Under the pieces are notes generated by a model, which saw nothing but the letters and a program-made list of their open reading frames with translations, made no database searches and was not told the DNA's origin. Below, piece after piece: positions 13,801 to 22,926 of a stretch of DNA of 44,138 bases. Numbering within the stretch: position 1 is the first letter of the stretch; each line of letters starts with the position of its first letter. This stretch comes from Sphaeroforma arctica JP610. Its lineage: Eukaryota > Opisthokonta > Ichthyosporea > Ichthyophonida. Made by a program: the position numbers and the translations under genes. The stretch spans positions 16,570 through 60,707 of the forward strand of contig NW_014040482.1 in NCBI RefSeq assembly GCF_001186125.1, in the 5' to 3' direction.

Positions 13801-14509
13801 GTTGTCGGTAGGATACTATGATCATCTACTTTGGGAAGGAGCGATGAATATAGTTAAGAGGTCAGGAATCCATCCGTTGTCGGTAGGATACTATGATCAT
13901 CTACTTTGGGAAGGAGCGATGGATATAGTTATAAGGTCAGGAATCCATCCGTTGTCGGTAGGATACTATGATCATCTACTTTGGGAAGGAGTGATGGATA
14001 TAGTTATGAGTTCAGGAATCCATCCGTTGTCGGTTGCGCCCAGTACGTTGTTGTGGCTGGTATTTATATTCACATAGCGTAGAGACAGTTCTAGTTATAG
14101 TTTCGAGGTCTTGCGTACATTCTTTGCTTTTATGAAGAAGAATGGTAACCTGGCTTTATATAGTTGCACAGCTCTTCTTGTTAGCATTCAAGCTCATACA
14201 CCAGTGGCCACCTTGACTAACTAATTCCGATATATTGTTGGTTTATGTATCCAATCTCCATACTCGGAAGTTGAGGACGATTGCATATGCGCTTGGTATT
14301 CGGCGATTGCAAACGCATCTGTCCTCGTGATGAGTTTTTCTCACTCGCATTTTCTCTTTACCAATGTACAGTTCCCATATGTGGTGTCCGTATCCATGAC
14401 CGCACAAGGTTCCCGGCTGATAGATTCGCGAGGGCTGATCGAGTGTTACAGTGACGACAGGAGGGAAGAACTGAATGACAACATCGGACCAGTCGCAGGT
14501 GCAGTTTAA
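1185..14509 (+). CDS. Fused Mre11/SbcD nuclease - Rad50/SbcC ATPase (22 exons)
   Basis: Predicted DNA-end-processing enzyme of the Mre11-Rad50 (SbcCD) class: a metallophosphatase nuclease followed in the same chain by an ABC-type ATPase with a zinc hook. Exons in my model: 1185-1835, 2706-2819, 3001-3125, 3320-3470, 3591-3723, 4306-4511, 4844-4888, 5309-5416, 5736-5880, 6226-6410, 6719-6888, 7433-7618, 8068-8162, 8547-8668, 9030-9161, 9700-9920, 10605-11188, 11502-11635, 12594-12720, 13124-13216, 13588-13724, 14372-14509. All introns are GT-AG and all phases agree, giving about 1333 residues and a TAA stop. The start is the first ATG of a long open first exon, in context caacATGG. In the families I know, the two subunits are separate genes (Mre11/Rad50, sbcD/sbcC, T4 47/46). 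Single exon edges could be off, especially 3591 and 4844; the overall identity is secure. Confidence 0.85.
1809..4511 (+). other. Mre11/SbcD-type metallophosphatase domain (exons 1-6)
   Basis: The calcineurin-like phosphoesterase motifs occur in order across six exons. Motif I is FIADVHF (Asp213, His215), motif II GDMLNTR (247-253), motif III GNHD (283-286), then VAMAHLS with a conserved His near 358, and GHFH (392-395), followed by a YIGSPLQFTFSD strand. In Mre11/SbcD these residues bind two Mn ions and carry the exo- and endonuclease activity. GHFH resembles the GHxH of SbcD and phage gp47 more than the GHEH I expect in nuclear Mre11. All metal ligands I can place are kept, so the domain should be active. 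The GHFH Gly codon is split by the intron 3724-4305. Confidence 0.88.
4844..6225 (+). other. Capping/linker region between nuclease and ATPase (exons 7-9)
   Basis: Three exons (4844-4888, 5309-5416, 5736-5880) encode about 99 residues: a short beta-rich piece (FAYKYVQ then VTSGDG), a helical stretch with AFPKVRDRLIAAGA, and a helix-rich tail ending in LETIRSYLDKMILGD. In SbcD/Mre11 the equivalent region is the capping domain plus the C-terminal helices that dock on the base of the Rad50 coiled coil. Here the frame runs on without a stop into exon 10, which begins the ATPase, with the Gly codon split across intron 5881-6225. I cannot assign individual helices. Confidence 0.6.
6226..8668 (+). 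other. Rad50/SbcC N-terminal ATPase lobe (exons 10-14)
   Basis: Exon 10 carries a linker and then the first ATPase strand, IKCLRMENFLGVQ. Exon 11 has a perfect Walker A, GENGCGKST (about residues 640-648), followed by VVEAVTWCQFGKFVR, matching the helix after the P-loop in SbcC/gp46 proteins. Exons 12-14 continue with a GCRVVVEYSNGYSIERY strand pair, YLHG, the Q-loop-like IYVGNQAASF, and RRDILEEVLGLGLFDKY, which leads into the coiled coil. In this family the lobe binds ATP and pairs with the C-terminal lobe of the other subunit. No key residue looks lost. The junctions at 6888/7433 and 7618/8068 are both phase 2 and rebuild His and Arg codons. Confidence 0.87.
9030..11635 (+). other. Short coiled-coil arms with CPVC zinc hook (exons 15-18)
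   Basis: Exons 15 and 16 give an ascending arm of about 120 charged, Ala/Lys/Glu/Arg-rich residues. Exon 17 opens with a Cys cluster (CTGSNCSCGTQH) and the zinc-hook motif CPVCDRPLPEG (Cys about 952 and 955). A descending arm follows, interrupted by a Ser/Gly/acidic low-complexity stretch near 10965-11050, and continues in exon 18 to FWEDGFSKKSGSMR. In Rad50/SbcC, two CxxC hooks pinch one Zn ion and join two molecules at the coil apex. These arms are far shorter than those of nuclear Rad50 and nearer to phage gp46. The extra cysteines before CPVC could form a second metal site or a larger hook. Confidence 0.82.
12713..12759 (+). repeat. Duplicated exon-end/splice-donor sequence
   Basis: The 15-mer AGAATACAGTACGTT spans the end of exon 19 and its donor (12713-12727) and is repeated exactly at 12745-12759, 32 bases downstream. 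Just before the second copy, TTTGACAG looks like an acceptor. The exon can be read using either donor. Using the second would add 32 nt and shift frame, so the first is the productive site in my model. Confidence 0.8.
13736..14034. repeat. 75-bp minisatellite, 4 copies, in the last intron
   Basis: Four head-to-tail copies of a 75-bp unit, anchored by GATCATCTACTTTGGG at 13745, 13820, 13895 and 13970. Copies differ at only a few bases. The unit is a multiple of three and stays open in one plus-strand frame as a 25-residue repeat (core RSGIHPLSVGYYDHLLWEG) from about 13769 to 14077. That frame is not the exon's frame, and the array starts 11 bases inside the intron, so I read it as intronic and not coding. 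Confidence 0.93.
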
Positions 14510-14534
14510 AACGTATATAGGGTTATGTAAGGTA

Positions 14535-14540
14535 AATAAA
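14535..14540 (+). promoter_or_regulatory. Poly(A) signal of the nuclease-ATPase gene
   Basis: AATAAA lies 26 bases after the TAA stop of the last exon, in GGTAAATAAATGAATC. It is the nearest canonical signal to the stop and would give a very short 3' UTR. Confidence 0.6.
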
Positions 14541-15281
14541 TGAATCATTAATTATATATTTATGCAACACGCGTAATAGAAATATACCTCTTGGTGTCTA
14601 GCATTTAGGACCTCACAAATTATGATTTCTATTTGCCCCGGATATTTAGTAGGTTGAAGCATAACCTTTTGAAACAGAACAGTTAGATTTCATAGGTATG
14701 ATATCAAATAATTTTGACAGTTGTTCTATACAACTCTCCAACTAGTGCGCCCTATCATGCACGGTCTATTCGTTTGTTGACTAAATCATCGAGAAATACG
14801 AGTATACTCCCCGGGGATGCGATGGCTCGCAAAGTACTTATCATTGGCTTCACAAGTGGAAATGTTCACAAGTGGGAATGTTGAACATTTCAGCAGGTAA
14901 TCATCACACATTAAACTTGCATGATGCTATGTATCGTCTTGTTGGTCAGTATATCGAGATGCATGAGCCAACACTTCCAGAAACCGCCCGGATGTGCTGT
15001 GATTTTAGCTGTCCTCTGAGAGGCCAGGGGGTTTTCAAAAGCCTAAAAACATATCGCAGGAGAAGACCGCCAACTACTACCCAAGCCCCAATAAAAACCC
15101 TACCTGGAAATAGCCAATCAAAATGAAGTAATGCTAGAAAGGTCGTTTGCCACTTTTCAAAACTTTTGTGTCTGTGAGAAACTGTGAATAGTGGACAGGA
15201 CAATATTTTCAAAGTGTTCACTTCTTGATGCTTGCATATGCACAGAGGTTTCTAAGGCTATAGTGCTTATATACTGTTAAC
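14541..15281. other. Intergenic spacer, no gene seen
   Basis: About 740 bases separate the two host genes, both on the plus strand. An open frame at 14872-15126 shows no motif that I recognise and probably occurs by chance. A near repeat, CACAAGTGG(G)AATGTT, occurs around 14850-14882. No TATA box is clear upstream of 15282. Confidence 0.5.
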
Positions 15282-16049
15282 ATGCAAAGTGTCATGCGTG
15301 GCCATGACCAAGATGATAGCAAAGGTGAACGTCAACCTCTACTGGAAACTGCAGACAAAGAGGTTACTTTTCGAGGTGCAGCAGAGGAACATGGAGTTGA
15401 CATAGAAATGCCGTTGCCAAGTTTATACTCCTCCATCCACTATCACTCTGCTCCCTCTCTACAGAATGATGTGATTATCGCAACTGATGCGCTCTATGGT
15501 AATATATTTCTGAGCCATCTGAATTCAAATATGGAGCGAACACGTTACATTTAAGTTGTATTTTGGTACGTCTGGCTCGCTCGATGATATTTATACAGTG
15601 CTCTGGACACTGGACATGGTCTTGGACTTGTAGGGTTGTATGGCTTTTCTATAGCATGCATTTACACGCATTTAAATCCGCTTATATCGACGTTCAAATC
15701 TTTGTAATCCGAACATACATACATACATACATACATACATACATACATACATAAATATNNNNNNNNNNNNNNNNNNNNNNNNNNNNNNNNNNNNNNNNNN
15801 NNNNNNNNNNNNNNNNNNNNNNNNNNNNNNNNNNNNNNNNNNNNNNNNNNNNNNNNNNNNNNNNNNNNNNNNNNNNNNNNNNNNNNNNNNNNNNNNNNNN
15901 NNNNNNNNNNNNNNNNNNNNNNNNNNNNNNNNNNNNNNNNNNNNNNNNNNNNNNNNNNNNNNNNNNNNNNNNNNNNNNNNNNNNNNNNNNNNNNNNNNNN
16001 NNNNNNNNNNNNNGTAGTGTAGTGTGTGTGTGTGTGTGTGTGTGTGTAG

Positions 16050-16082
<33 letters not shown>

Positions 16083-19000
16083 GTGTGTGTGTATTCATAT
16101 ATGTATATACATGTGTATATGCTTGTAAATGTTTTATGTCATCCATACAGATTAGATCATTGATTATATTTTATAAACGAGGGCACTAGCTAGATAGATG
16201 CCAGAACGCTCACTGGGGTGCTCACGTGATTCTGCAGGAAGTGGTGTATATATATATATTTTTGCGTTGTGGTATTTTTTGAGGTTTTTTAAACATGGGT
16301 ATCAAAGTTCAAAGCTGAAACAACTACAACAGTTTTGTGATTATATTCATTATTGAACCCGTACTTTAAGTGTTCATCGTTCTTTTGTGATTTTTTAGCG
16401 TGTTCAGTTCGCACCGTCAGACAGAGCCATTTTCTTCTATCGAATTCATTGAAAATTTGTACTCAACCTGATGATGTTTATAGCCAACGCAACAAGCAGT
16501 CATGGCTATCGTCGCGTCTGCAGCAATAATCTGTCGGGCATCAATTCCGCCTCCATCCACCATTTGATGTATGACACAACGGTATGTACACACGGGCTGA
16601 GTGTACGTCGATTTCCATACAAGCCGCCTCCATAGAAATGACAGTTGTGTGTTCGCGGGAGATATGTGCAAGCCCGCGGTTAAGAAAGCTTTATGCATTT
16701 TGCTTGACATTTGATATTGTACATGTGTATTGCTATGTACATGTAATTTTGGCTATATATGTGAGCATGATATTGCTTGCCAACCGAGATATATATATTT
16801 TGCGACTTCGGTGACATCTCTGTATTCCAGACACAGGACACTCTTGCGGTACTCCGTCGAGAATGGGCACGGAACTCTCAAATTCGTGTTCTTTTAGAAC
16901 TCAAATTCGTGTTCTTTCAGAACAACCTAATGTGTTGTATCTTGTTCAATGCTTAGGTTAAAAAAAAGCAATGGAATACTGTTTTCTGCTTTAGCCTTCT
17001 GATACGATTGGGGGGAAGGTTCACTTCAATTCCCCCACTCATTTGCGTTCACGAATATGGTCACCTCCTTGCAACCCGCAGTCCAGGGCTGCGTACAGGA
17101 GTCAATCGGATCTGAGTTTTGCTCAGACTATCCCTACCAACGAGCACACACCCTGCCTGTTGACACAAGCCACTGCCTCACAACGAAGGCTACTGGAGAC
17201 CGCCTACAGCATGGACGAATCCCATCCCACGCACCAGCAATGTACAGCGCGAAAGTTGGCAAGGGAACGCAAAGCAAAGGCATTGCACGTGCGACGTGTG
17301 CAGAGTGAGGCGAGCAATGGCAGCGAAATTGTGGACGATGCAGCGGCTTCGTATGTAAAAGTGTTTTTGTGCGTAAGGTGGTTTGTGAGTTCAAGTACTA
17401 CTTCAGAAGATAAGTTCTTGTGATTGCATAGTTTAATCTGCGTAGAGTCAATATGTACATCGTGTGTAGGTTTTGTATCATGCGTTGCATGTTTTCGAGG
17501 TGGCAGTGGTGGTTTTGAAGTGGTCTGGTTTATCCTGAATAATTTGAATAATAGAAGCAATCATACAAGCACGGAAGTAGCCTTGGCAATTTCACCTTTT
17601 ATTTGCATATTCGCCGCTATATGGCGCTTGCAAGTTGGTATACATCTCTTTTAGCCTCGATATTGAGTATCATTTGTTTTTCTCTCTTCTCGTCGCATCA
17701 CAGAATGGAGTGGTACAGTTTATTTATTTTCGTCATTATAAATATACTTAAATATTGATATATGATTGAGCACGGCATTGAATTCGGTCTCTGAATTTTG
17801 ACAGCCCTGATGAAACCGGGCTCTTGCTGTGGGGTCAAAATTGCGACAACCCAAGTTCGAGTCCGTTGCTAGAAGACGGCTGGAGAATCGACATAGAGGC
17901 CATTTCGCGCAAGCTGGTAGATACAGAGACCAAAGAGTTTGGCTTATTGAGCCGGAACGTGCGGTCATTCTACAATACGCAAAATGAGGTGCGTCTCGTT
18001 GGGGTCTATGTGTGACATTTTCCAATTGCTTTGCATAATGATACTGAACATAAGGGGATCATGGGCATCGCATGCCTCCGTTCTAATCGCGAGGTTTAGA
18101 TTTACATACATGCCTACTTGGTTATTTATTAGTCGATGGCCCATTGAATGATCGAGGTTTAGATATACATGCATGCTTACTAGGGTTTTTTATGGGCTCG
18201 ATGGCTCAATGAATGATCGAGGTTTAGATATACATGCATGCTTACTAGGGTTATTTATGGGCTCTATGGGTCAATGAATGATCGAGGTTTAAGTATACAT
18301 GCATGCTTACTAGGGTTATTTATGAGCTCTATGGGTCAATGAATGATCGAGGTTTAGAGATATATGAATGCCTACTTGGGTTATTGATGGGCTCGATGGC
18401 TCAAAGAATTATCGAGGTTTAGATATACATGCCTGCATACTTGGGTTATTTATGGGCCCGATGGCGCAATGAATAATACGATTTTGCCGGGGTTGAATTT
18501 CAATTCTGCACATCGTCATCTTATAGCTGATACAAGAATTGTTGGATGCCGAAGAAAAGTTTGGAACAAAAAGAAATCGGAACATGTCGAAGGCCATAGA
18601 GACTATGGAAACCCGAAATGGCATGGCGACCATGCTTTCCAATGTTGTGAACGTAATTCTGACACTGGCAAAGGTATGTATTGGACATTTCGAGACACGA
18701 ATTAACTCCCGAGACCCTTCATAGCTTCCGCTTTTTACAAATTATTTTGAAATTGGACAGGCGGCATGTGTTTTTCCGTGGAGGCGTTCATATTGCATAG
18801 CTTTGACATACTTTGCATTTGTCCGCGGTAATAAGAGTCCGTTCACAAACCGCTAACTTGGCATGAGATCTTTCGGAATTGAACATCGGATTCAGCTGTG
18901 CTTTGACGTTCATACCCATTATTTAAGTCTTACGATTAATACATATTGCACACGCAGTTTATCGGACTAACTAATTTCTGTCTCTTCTGTACCCGGTCAG

Positions 19001-19993
19001 CTTGTCCTGTCCTACATGACAGGATCCATGTCCATTGTGTCGTCGCTGGTCGACTCGGTAGTGGACTTGTTCACTGGACTTGCGCTTTGGCTAGCGTCCC
19101 ATCACGTCTCTAATCATAACCCATACAAATACCCTATAGGCAAGTGATATTCTCGATCTAATTATGCTGTCACCCGTTTAACGCTATCCGACCGTCTATA
19201 CATGTTGCTATGGACCTTGAGTTCGTAATCGAATTGCTTAATTTATCTTGTTTTCTTGCATTAATCCGCACTACACCCTTGTCTTCGACCTTATTTATTT
19301 ACCTATAGGCCGCGAACAACTGGAGCCCATCGCCGTAGTAGTGTCCGCAGTGGTAATGGTGTCGGCTTCGTTACAAGTCATCTGGGAATCCGGTAAACGA
19401 CTGATAGGGGACGACATATCGATAGACTTGTCCTTGACCGCGTGGATCATTATGGGATTGACGATATCCTCTAAAGGTGTACTTTACATGTATTGCCGTA
19501 ATATAGCTACTCCGACTGGACAGGCTCTGGCCCAGGTGAGCGATAGATGGTTATTATCATTTAAATTTGGCTTCTGTTTTTGGTGCTCTGATATCTGTAT
19601 GCATTTGGCACGCACCCATTTATTCTAATTTATTTACGCATAGCTTTAATTCGTTGTCATGAACATCTGACTTGGTGGCCTTCATTCTATTTTCAATTCA
19701 TGAAAAGACTTTCATCGCATTGTGTGTGCCTAGTTGTTTCCGCTCGAAAAGCTTCAGCTTTGTGAGCTATATAGTCCCGCAATCTGTATTCATTTGCCCA
19801 TCGAATATTTTGGACATGAAATATTTTATCAATTTGGTCCGACCTTAAAGTCGTGTATTGAGTCGATTTCTTGAGAAAGTAGGTGTAAATGTAACGTTTA
19901 AAGCCCTGTATGAAATCAAATTGTTCAAGTTTATACGGGAAACTAATCTTATTCGCTGTATACTTGTCGATATGTGTGGTGCTGACGTGCTGT

Positions 19994-20025
<32 letters not shown>

Positions 20026-21372
20026 GCAAGTATGAAACCACACCCTCCCATTCCAGATCCACGTTGACCTTTGCAAACAATTCGAGTTGCTAACACCTGC
20101 TGATCAATACTGTCACAGGATCATTTCAATGATGTTGTTTCAAACACAGGAGCAATGCTGTTCGCCGTTCTAGCGGAACGGCTTTGGCTCCCATTGGATC
20201 CCATTGGTGCGATATTGATTGCCATATACATCATGTACAGGTACTTGGTCGCACCTAAACTTCATGCCAGTCTTGGGCTACAAATATGTAACGGTTATGT
20301 TTGAATGAAGCCGATACATTCTTTAATGAAAAGGCTACTTAGTTACTCGCTGTCCGAAGTTGGCTGTATCGAGTAGCATTCGAGAATAGAATGAGGCGAT
20401 GTGAAATTCCTAGTTGTAGATTTAATGTGTATACATAATCCGCCACAGTGCGATGTATGTACATGAACCATTGTTGTTTTAATAATCAAAAGTAGTGATT
20501 GTTTGATCGCTAGCCGCAAAACGGGACAAAGTACGATTGCTATTCTCGATCGAAAGTAAGCTGGTTTTTTATCCAGGCGTACGTGCAGCCTTCACAGTTG
20601 CATCTCACGAAGTTAATATTTTATTTCAGTTGGATGAAGACGGGTTATGAAGAAATACAAGGTTTGAGTGGAATAGCGGCGGAGCCCGATACGATAAAGG
20701 TCCTGACATACATAGCTTTCAATCATCACGCGGATATCATAGCCGTGGAAACTGTTTCGGCCTATCATTTCGGCACTAAAATGATTGCAGAGGTATGTAT
20801 GGCTGTCTCGAATGCTCTGCGGTTTTTATGTGAAACATTTGCATATCAGTATTACTACCTTGTGAACTAAAAGTCTTCAGTGCTCGACGAAGTACACTAT
20901 CATTTGAAATCAAAGGTGGTTGCCTTGTACCAGATATCTGGTTGTGCGTGTACATCATACAAATGATACCTGATTCTTTCTTGAAGTTCCTGCTCTTTGT
21001 GGTCATTGCTGCAAGTGATAAAAGATTAGGAAGTGCTTGTCGTTGTAGATTGTTAAGCATATATAGCGGTCACGAGACCTCATATTACATCGCTCACGTG
21101 CTAGTGATAGAACTACATTGGATTTTCCTGTTTGACAGTTGATTGTATTGATGTATTTGCAGCACATGCGCAGTTCTAAACTTAAATATCTATCTGATCG
21201 ATGACAGGTGGATATTGTATTGTGCCCGTTCACGCCGCTGCCAATTGCCCACGATATAGCTGAGACGCTACAAATGAAGTACGAAAGTTGGGGCAATATC
21301 GAGCGTGCTTTCGTACACATTGACTTCGAGATTGTACATGAGAGGAGCATGGAACATCAGCGGCACTTGTAG
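15282..21372 (+). CDS. Cation diffusion facilitator, Mn-type CDF/MTP transporter (10 exons)
   Basis: Predicted proton-coupled metal exporter of the CDF (SLC30/MTP) family, moving divalent metal, most likely Mn, out of the cytosol. Exons: 15282-15498, 16484-16581, 16995-17350, 17805-17988, 18527-18673, 19001-19139, 19309-19535, 20119-20240, 20630-20792, 21208-21372. All phases agree and give about 605 residues with a TAG stop. The TM2 motif DSVVD (352-356) and the TM5 motif DHFND (457-461) are both DxxxD, which marks the Mn group; Zn-type CDFs have HxxxD. NPYKYPIGREQLEP between TM2 and TM3 is typical of this group. The start is the ATG at 15282 (another in-frame ATG is at 15294). Exons 1-3 encode a polar N-terminus supported only by open frame and matching phases, so they are less certain than exons 4-10. 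No operon-like link to the upstream gene is implied. Confidence 0.87.
15714..16076. other. Assembly gap (255 N) between (CATA)n and (GT)n/(AT)n repeats
   Basis: N occupies 15759-16013. It is flanked on the left by about ten CATA units (from 15714) and on the right by a (GT)n run at 16024-16046 and an (AT)n run at 16050-16076. The gap lies in intron 1 of the CDF gene and looks like an assembly failure in simple repeats. The true length may differ from 255. Confidence 0.95.
16877..16922 (+). repeat. 23-bp tandem duplication in CDF intron 2
   Basis: CTCAAATTCGTGTTCTTT begins at 16877 and again at 16900. Both copies end in an acceptor-like TAG or CAG followed by AA. They sit 75-100 bases before the acceptor used in my model (16993-16994) and would be alternative acceptors if the exon edge is wrong. 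Confidence 0.75.
18086..18475. repeat. 65-bp minisatellite, 6 copies, in CDF intron 4
   Basis: Copies start at about 18086, 18151, 18216, 18281, 18346 and 18411, each beginning ATCGAGGTTTAGA and containing TACATGCATGCTTAC and GGGTTATTTATGGGC. The middle copies are nearly identical and the outer ones are diverged. The array fills about 390 of the 538 bases of intron 17989-18526. The period is not a multiple of three, and no coding role is likely. Confidence 0.92.
18527..21372 (+). other. Membrane domain and C-terminal domain of the CDF transporter (exons 5-10)
   Basis: Exon 5 gives TM1 (MLSNVVNVILTLAK), exon 6 TM2 with DSVVD, exon 7 TM3 and TM4 (PIAVVVSAVVMVSASL; LTAWIIMGLTIS), exon 8 TM5 with DHFND and most of TM6 (DPIGAILIAIYIMY). 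The four Asp of the two DxxxD motifs form the transport metal site in this family. Exons 9 and 10 make the cytosolic ferredoxin-like domain that dimerises: IAAEPDTIKVLTYIAFNH, HFGTKMIAEVDIVL, IAHDIAETLQMKYE and AFVHIDFEIVH are all recognisable family strings. The protein ends shortly after, in a His-rich EHQRHL tail. Confidence 0.88.
19140..19308 (+). other. GC-AG intron in the CDF gene
   Basis: The exon ends ...CCTATAG and the intron opens GCAAGTG, a strong donor apart from C at position 2. It closes with ACCTATAG. Splicing here makes a split Gly codon and restores the family motif YPIGREQLEP. No nearby GT donor keeps the frame, so a rare GC-AG intron of 169 bases is the best reading. Confidence 0.8.
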
Positions 21373-21471
21373 CGAATGTCGGTAGCGTTACTCATAGTTT
21401 TCGTTCTTGGATTTATATACTGTTAACCTGTGTTAAGCCTTTTATAGAGCATGTGAGGCTGAACAGACTAC

Positions 21472-21477
21472 AATAAA
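21472..21477 (+). promoter_or_regulatory. Poly(A) signal of the CDF gene
   Basis: AATAAA, in CTACAATAAAATTAG, lies 99 bases after the TAG stop. It is the first canonical signal downstream. Confidence 0.65.
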
Positions 21478-22926
21478 ATTAGAGAAGTGTTCGCTACTCG
21501 AAATACGCCATTTGTCAATCCTATTTTGTGCGCTACAAGAGATCTATTACCAAAGCTTTTCTAGTGAAGGAATATCATAAATACTTGTTTAGCGAGGTGC
21601 TCGTTGACATGTACGACTATTTATTTTGTTTGTACGTATACTTTTCTTTTTTTTGTTCATTTATAGCAATCAGAAAACGTGAATTGGTGAAAATAAGCAG
21701 AGTGAGGCTCGCACAACCAAAGCATAGATGAGTATACCACATGGCCCAAGGTACATATGCGATCGGATCACTGAGGAAAGCGAAAATTGAGCTGAAGGCT
21801 CTACACTGGATAACCAGAAAAATCTCACACTCTTGACCGATATTTTTAATGCAACATTTCTGGCCAAAACTCTGCTTTTGGAAGATATTTTAGGTTGGAG
21901 CATGAATCTCAAAGTAATTTTTGTTCCTGCCCGTTGGGGAAGTCGATTGGCTGCTGTACGAGGTCCGGGCCAACTGCGAACTGAAGAAAAAAACAATTCT
22001 GGGATATTGAAACGGAATTTTGGAAGGCCTGTCAATCCGCATGATAAAGATATGAAGAGATACGGCAGCATTCATGTAGAGGTTACAATAAGTAAAGCAG
22101 GCGTCACCAAGCTTTACGAGTCGATAATCGACACCCTTGTCATTATGAAATTGGACACGAGAATTCACCGCAGAGTGCTTCAGAAGAAGAAGCCGAATAC
22201 TGGCCCTTCCCGTCAGCCCCGACAACGAAGTTCTCGATGGGGTCTGCGAGCAACACTACTGGAATGAACTCTAGAAGTGGTCGCATTTCAGGATTGGAAC
22301 GCAGATTATATAATCTTGTGAATAAAAATATAAAAATACTTTAGCTTTGACTTTATCTATTCAATTGCCACTCACGGTCGATTAATATAGTCATTTTAGT
22401 CTGGTACAGGCACTCTGGAATTTGTATTGATATGTAGTTGCCATTTGAGACCATTGAGGTTCTACAGCCACGGCCTCCATCACAGCCTGAACCGTCGACA
22501 AAGCCAAAGGAGAGGAAGAAATTCAAGTGCGGGTATAGACACGTGCGAAATAGTCGAAACATAACTAAGTGCCAGAAGCCGGTCAAAAGCGTCTGCCTTG
22601 ATGAGCTGAAAACCCATACAAGAAATCGCAATCTGGAGATCGACAATAACACTGAAAGCTAAAACCGGGAATTGAGGTGGACGGGCGTGAGCAAAAGATT
22701 TATGTCGCACACCTCCATTACGAGTCACCCGAAGAGTTGAAAACGAGTCAGTTTCGGACGAGCTCCAACTCTTACTGTGTGAGAAGAATATACCCAAGCT
22801 CATCTGCATAGACAACACGGAAGACGACGGTTCCGCAGACTCAAGTCAGCGCTTCGTTTACAAAATCTAACACAATCATGGATATATGGCGCCAATGGTG
22901 ACCAACAATATCCTCGGGGATGTTAA
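21478..22926. other. Unassigned region with two open frames of unknown identity
   Basis: A plus-strand frame at 21833-22267 (about 144 codons, no ATG near its start) is Lys/Arg-rich and matches nothing I recognise. A second at 22438-22662 contains spaced cysteines and a histidine (FKCGYRHVRN, TKCQKPVKSVCLDELKTH) that could be a zinc-binding fold after a Pro-rich stretch. It also lacks an ATG and ends at TAA. AT-rich sequence lies between them. These may be remnants of mobile elements; I cannot support a gene. Confidence 0.35.

Larger units (their letters stand above)
12594..14509 (+). other. Rad50/SbcC C-terminal ATPase lobe (exons 19-22)
   Basis: Exon 19 (NYLLDQSIHELNRILE) is the helix where the descending coil re-enters the ATPase. 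Exon 20 holds the ABC signature SSGQRKRTDLAIFMAL (near residues 1215-1230). Exon 21 has Walker B with its catalytic Glu and the D-loop in one run, FMVLDELYDSLD (1243-1254), then VRNVIVASPELHAGLE. Exon 22 supplies a last strand and a polar tail to the TAA. In the family, this lobe's signature motif contacts the ATP gamma-phosphate held by Walker A of the partner. All catalytic residues expected for ATP hydrolysis are present. Intron 13725-14371 contains the 75-bp minisatellite. Confidence 0.87.
15282..17988 (+). other. Long cytosolic N-terminal region of the CDF transporter (exons 1-4)
   Basis: About 285 residues lie before the helices leading to TM1, longer than in most MTP8-11 type proteins I know. 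Near the start is ERQPLL (residues 16-21), which fits the [DE]xxxL[LI] dileucine sorting signal used for endosome, lysosome or vacuole delivery. A similar RxLLETA string recurs in exon 3. Exon 4 (DGWRIDIEAISRKL ... FYNTQNE) resembles the pre-TM1 segment of Mn-CDFs, where a short FY..QN.L stretch precedes the first helix. The vacuolar/endosomal location is inferred from the motif only. Confidence 0.55.

Noticed and set aside
13769-14077. A 102-codon open frame made of 25-residue repeats.
   Set aside because: It lies inside the intron between the Walker B exon and the last exon, is out of the exon's frame, and is explained by a 75-bp tandem repeat whose period is a multiple of three.
14872-15126. 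An 84-codon plus-strand frame between the two genes.
   Set aside because: There is no recognisable motif and no splice partners with matching phases that I could see, and its length is expected by chance.
15563-16146. Frames spanning the CATA/GT repeats and the N run on both strands.
   Set aside because: They are simple-sequence translation across an assembly gap inside an intron.
19845-20096. Overlapping frames on both strands rich in Tyr-Ile repeats.
   Set aside because: They are caused by a (TA)n run at about 19992-20012 in a CDF intron.
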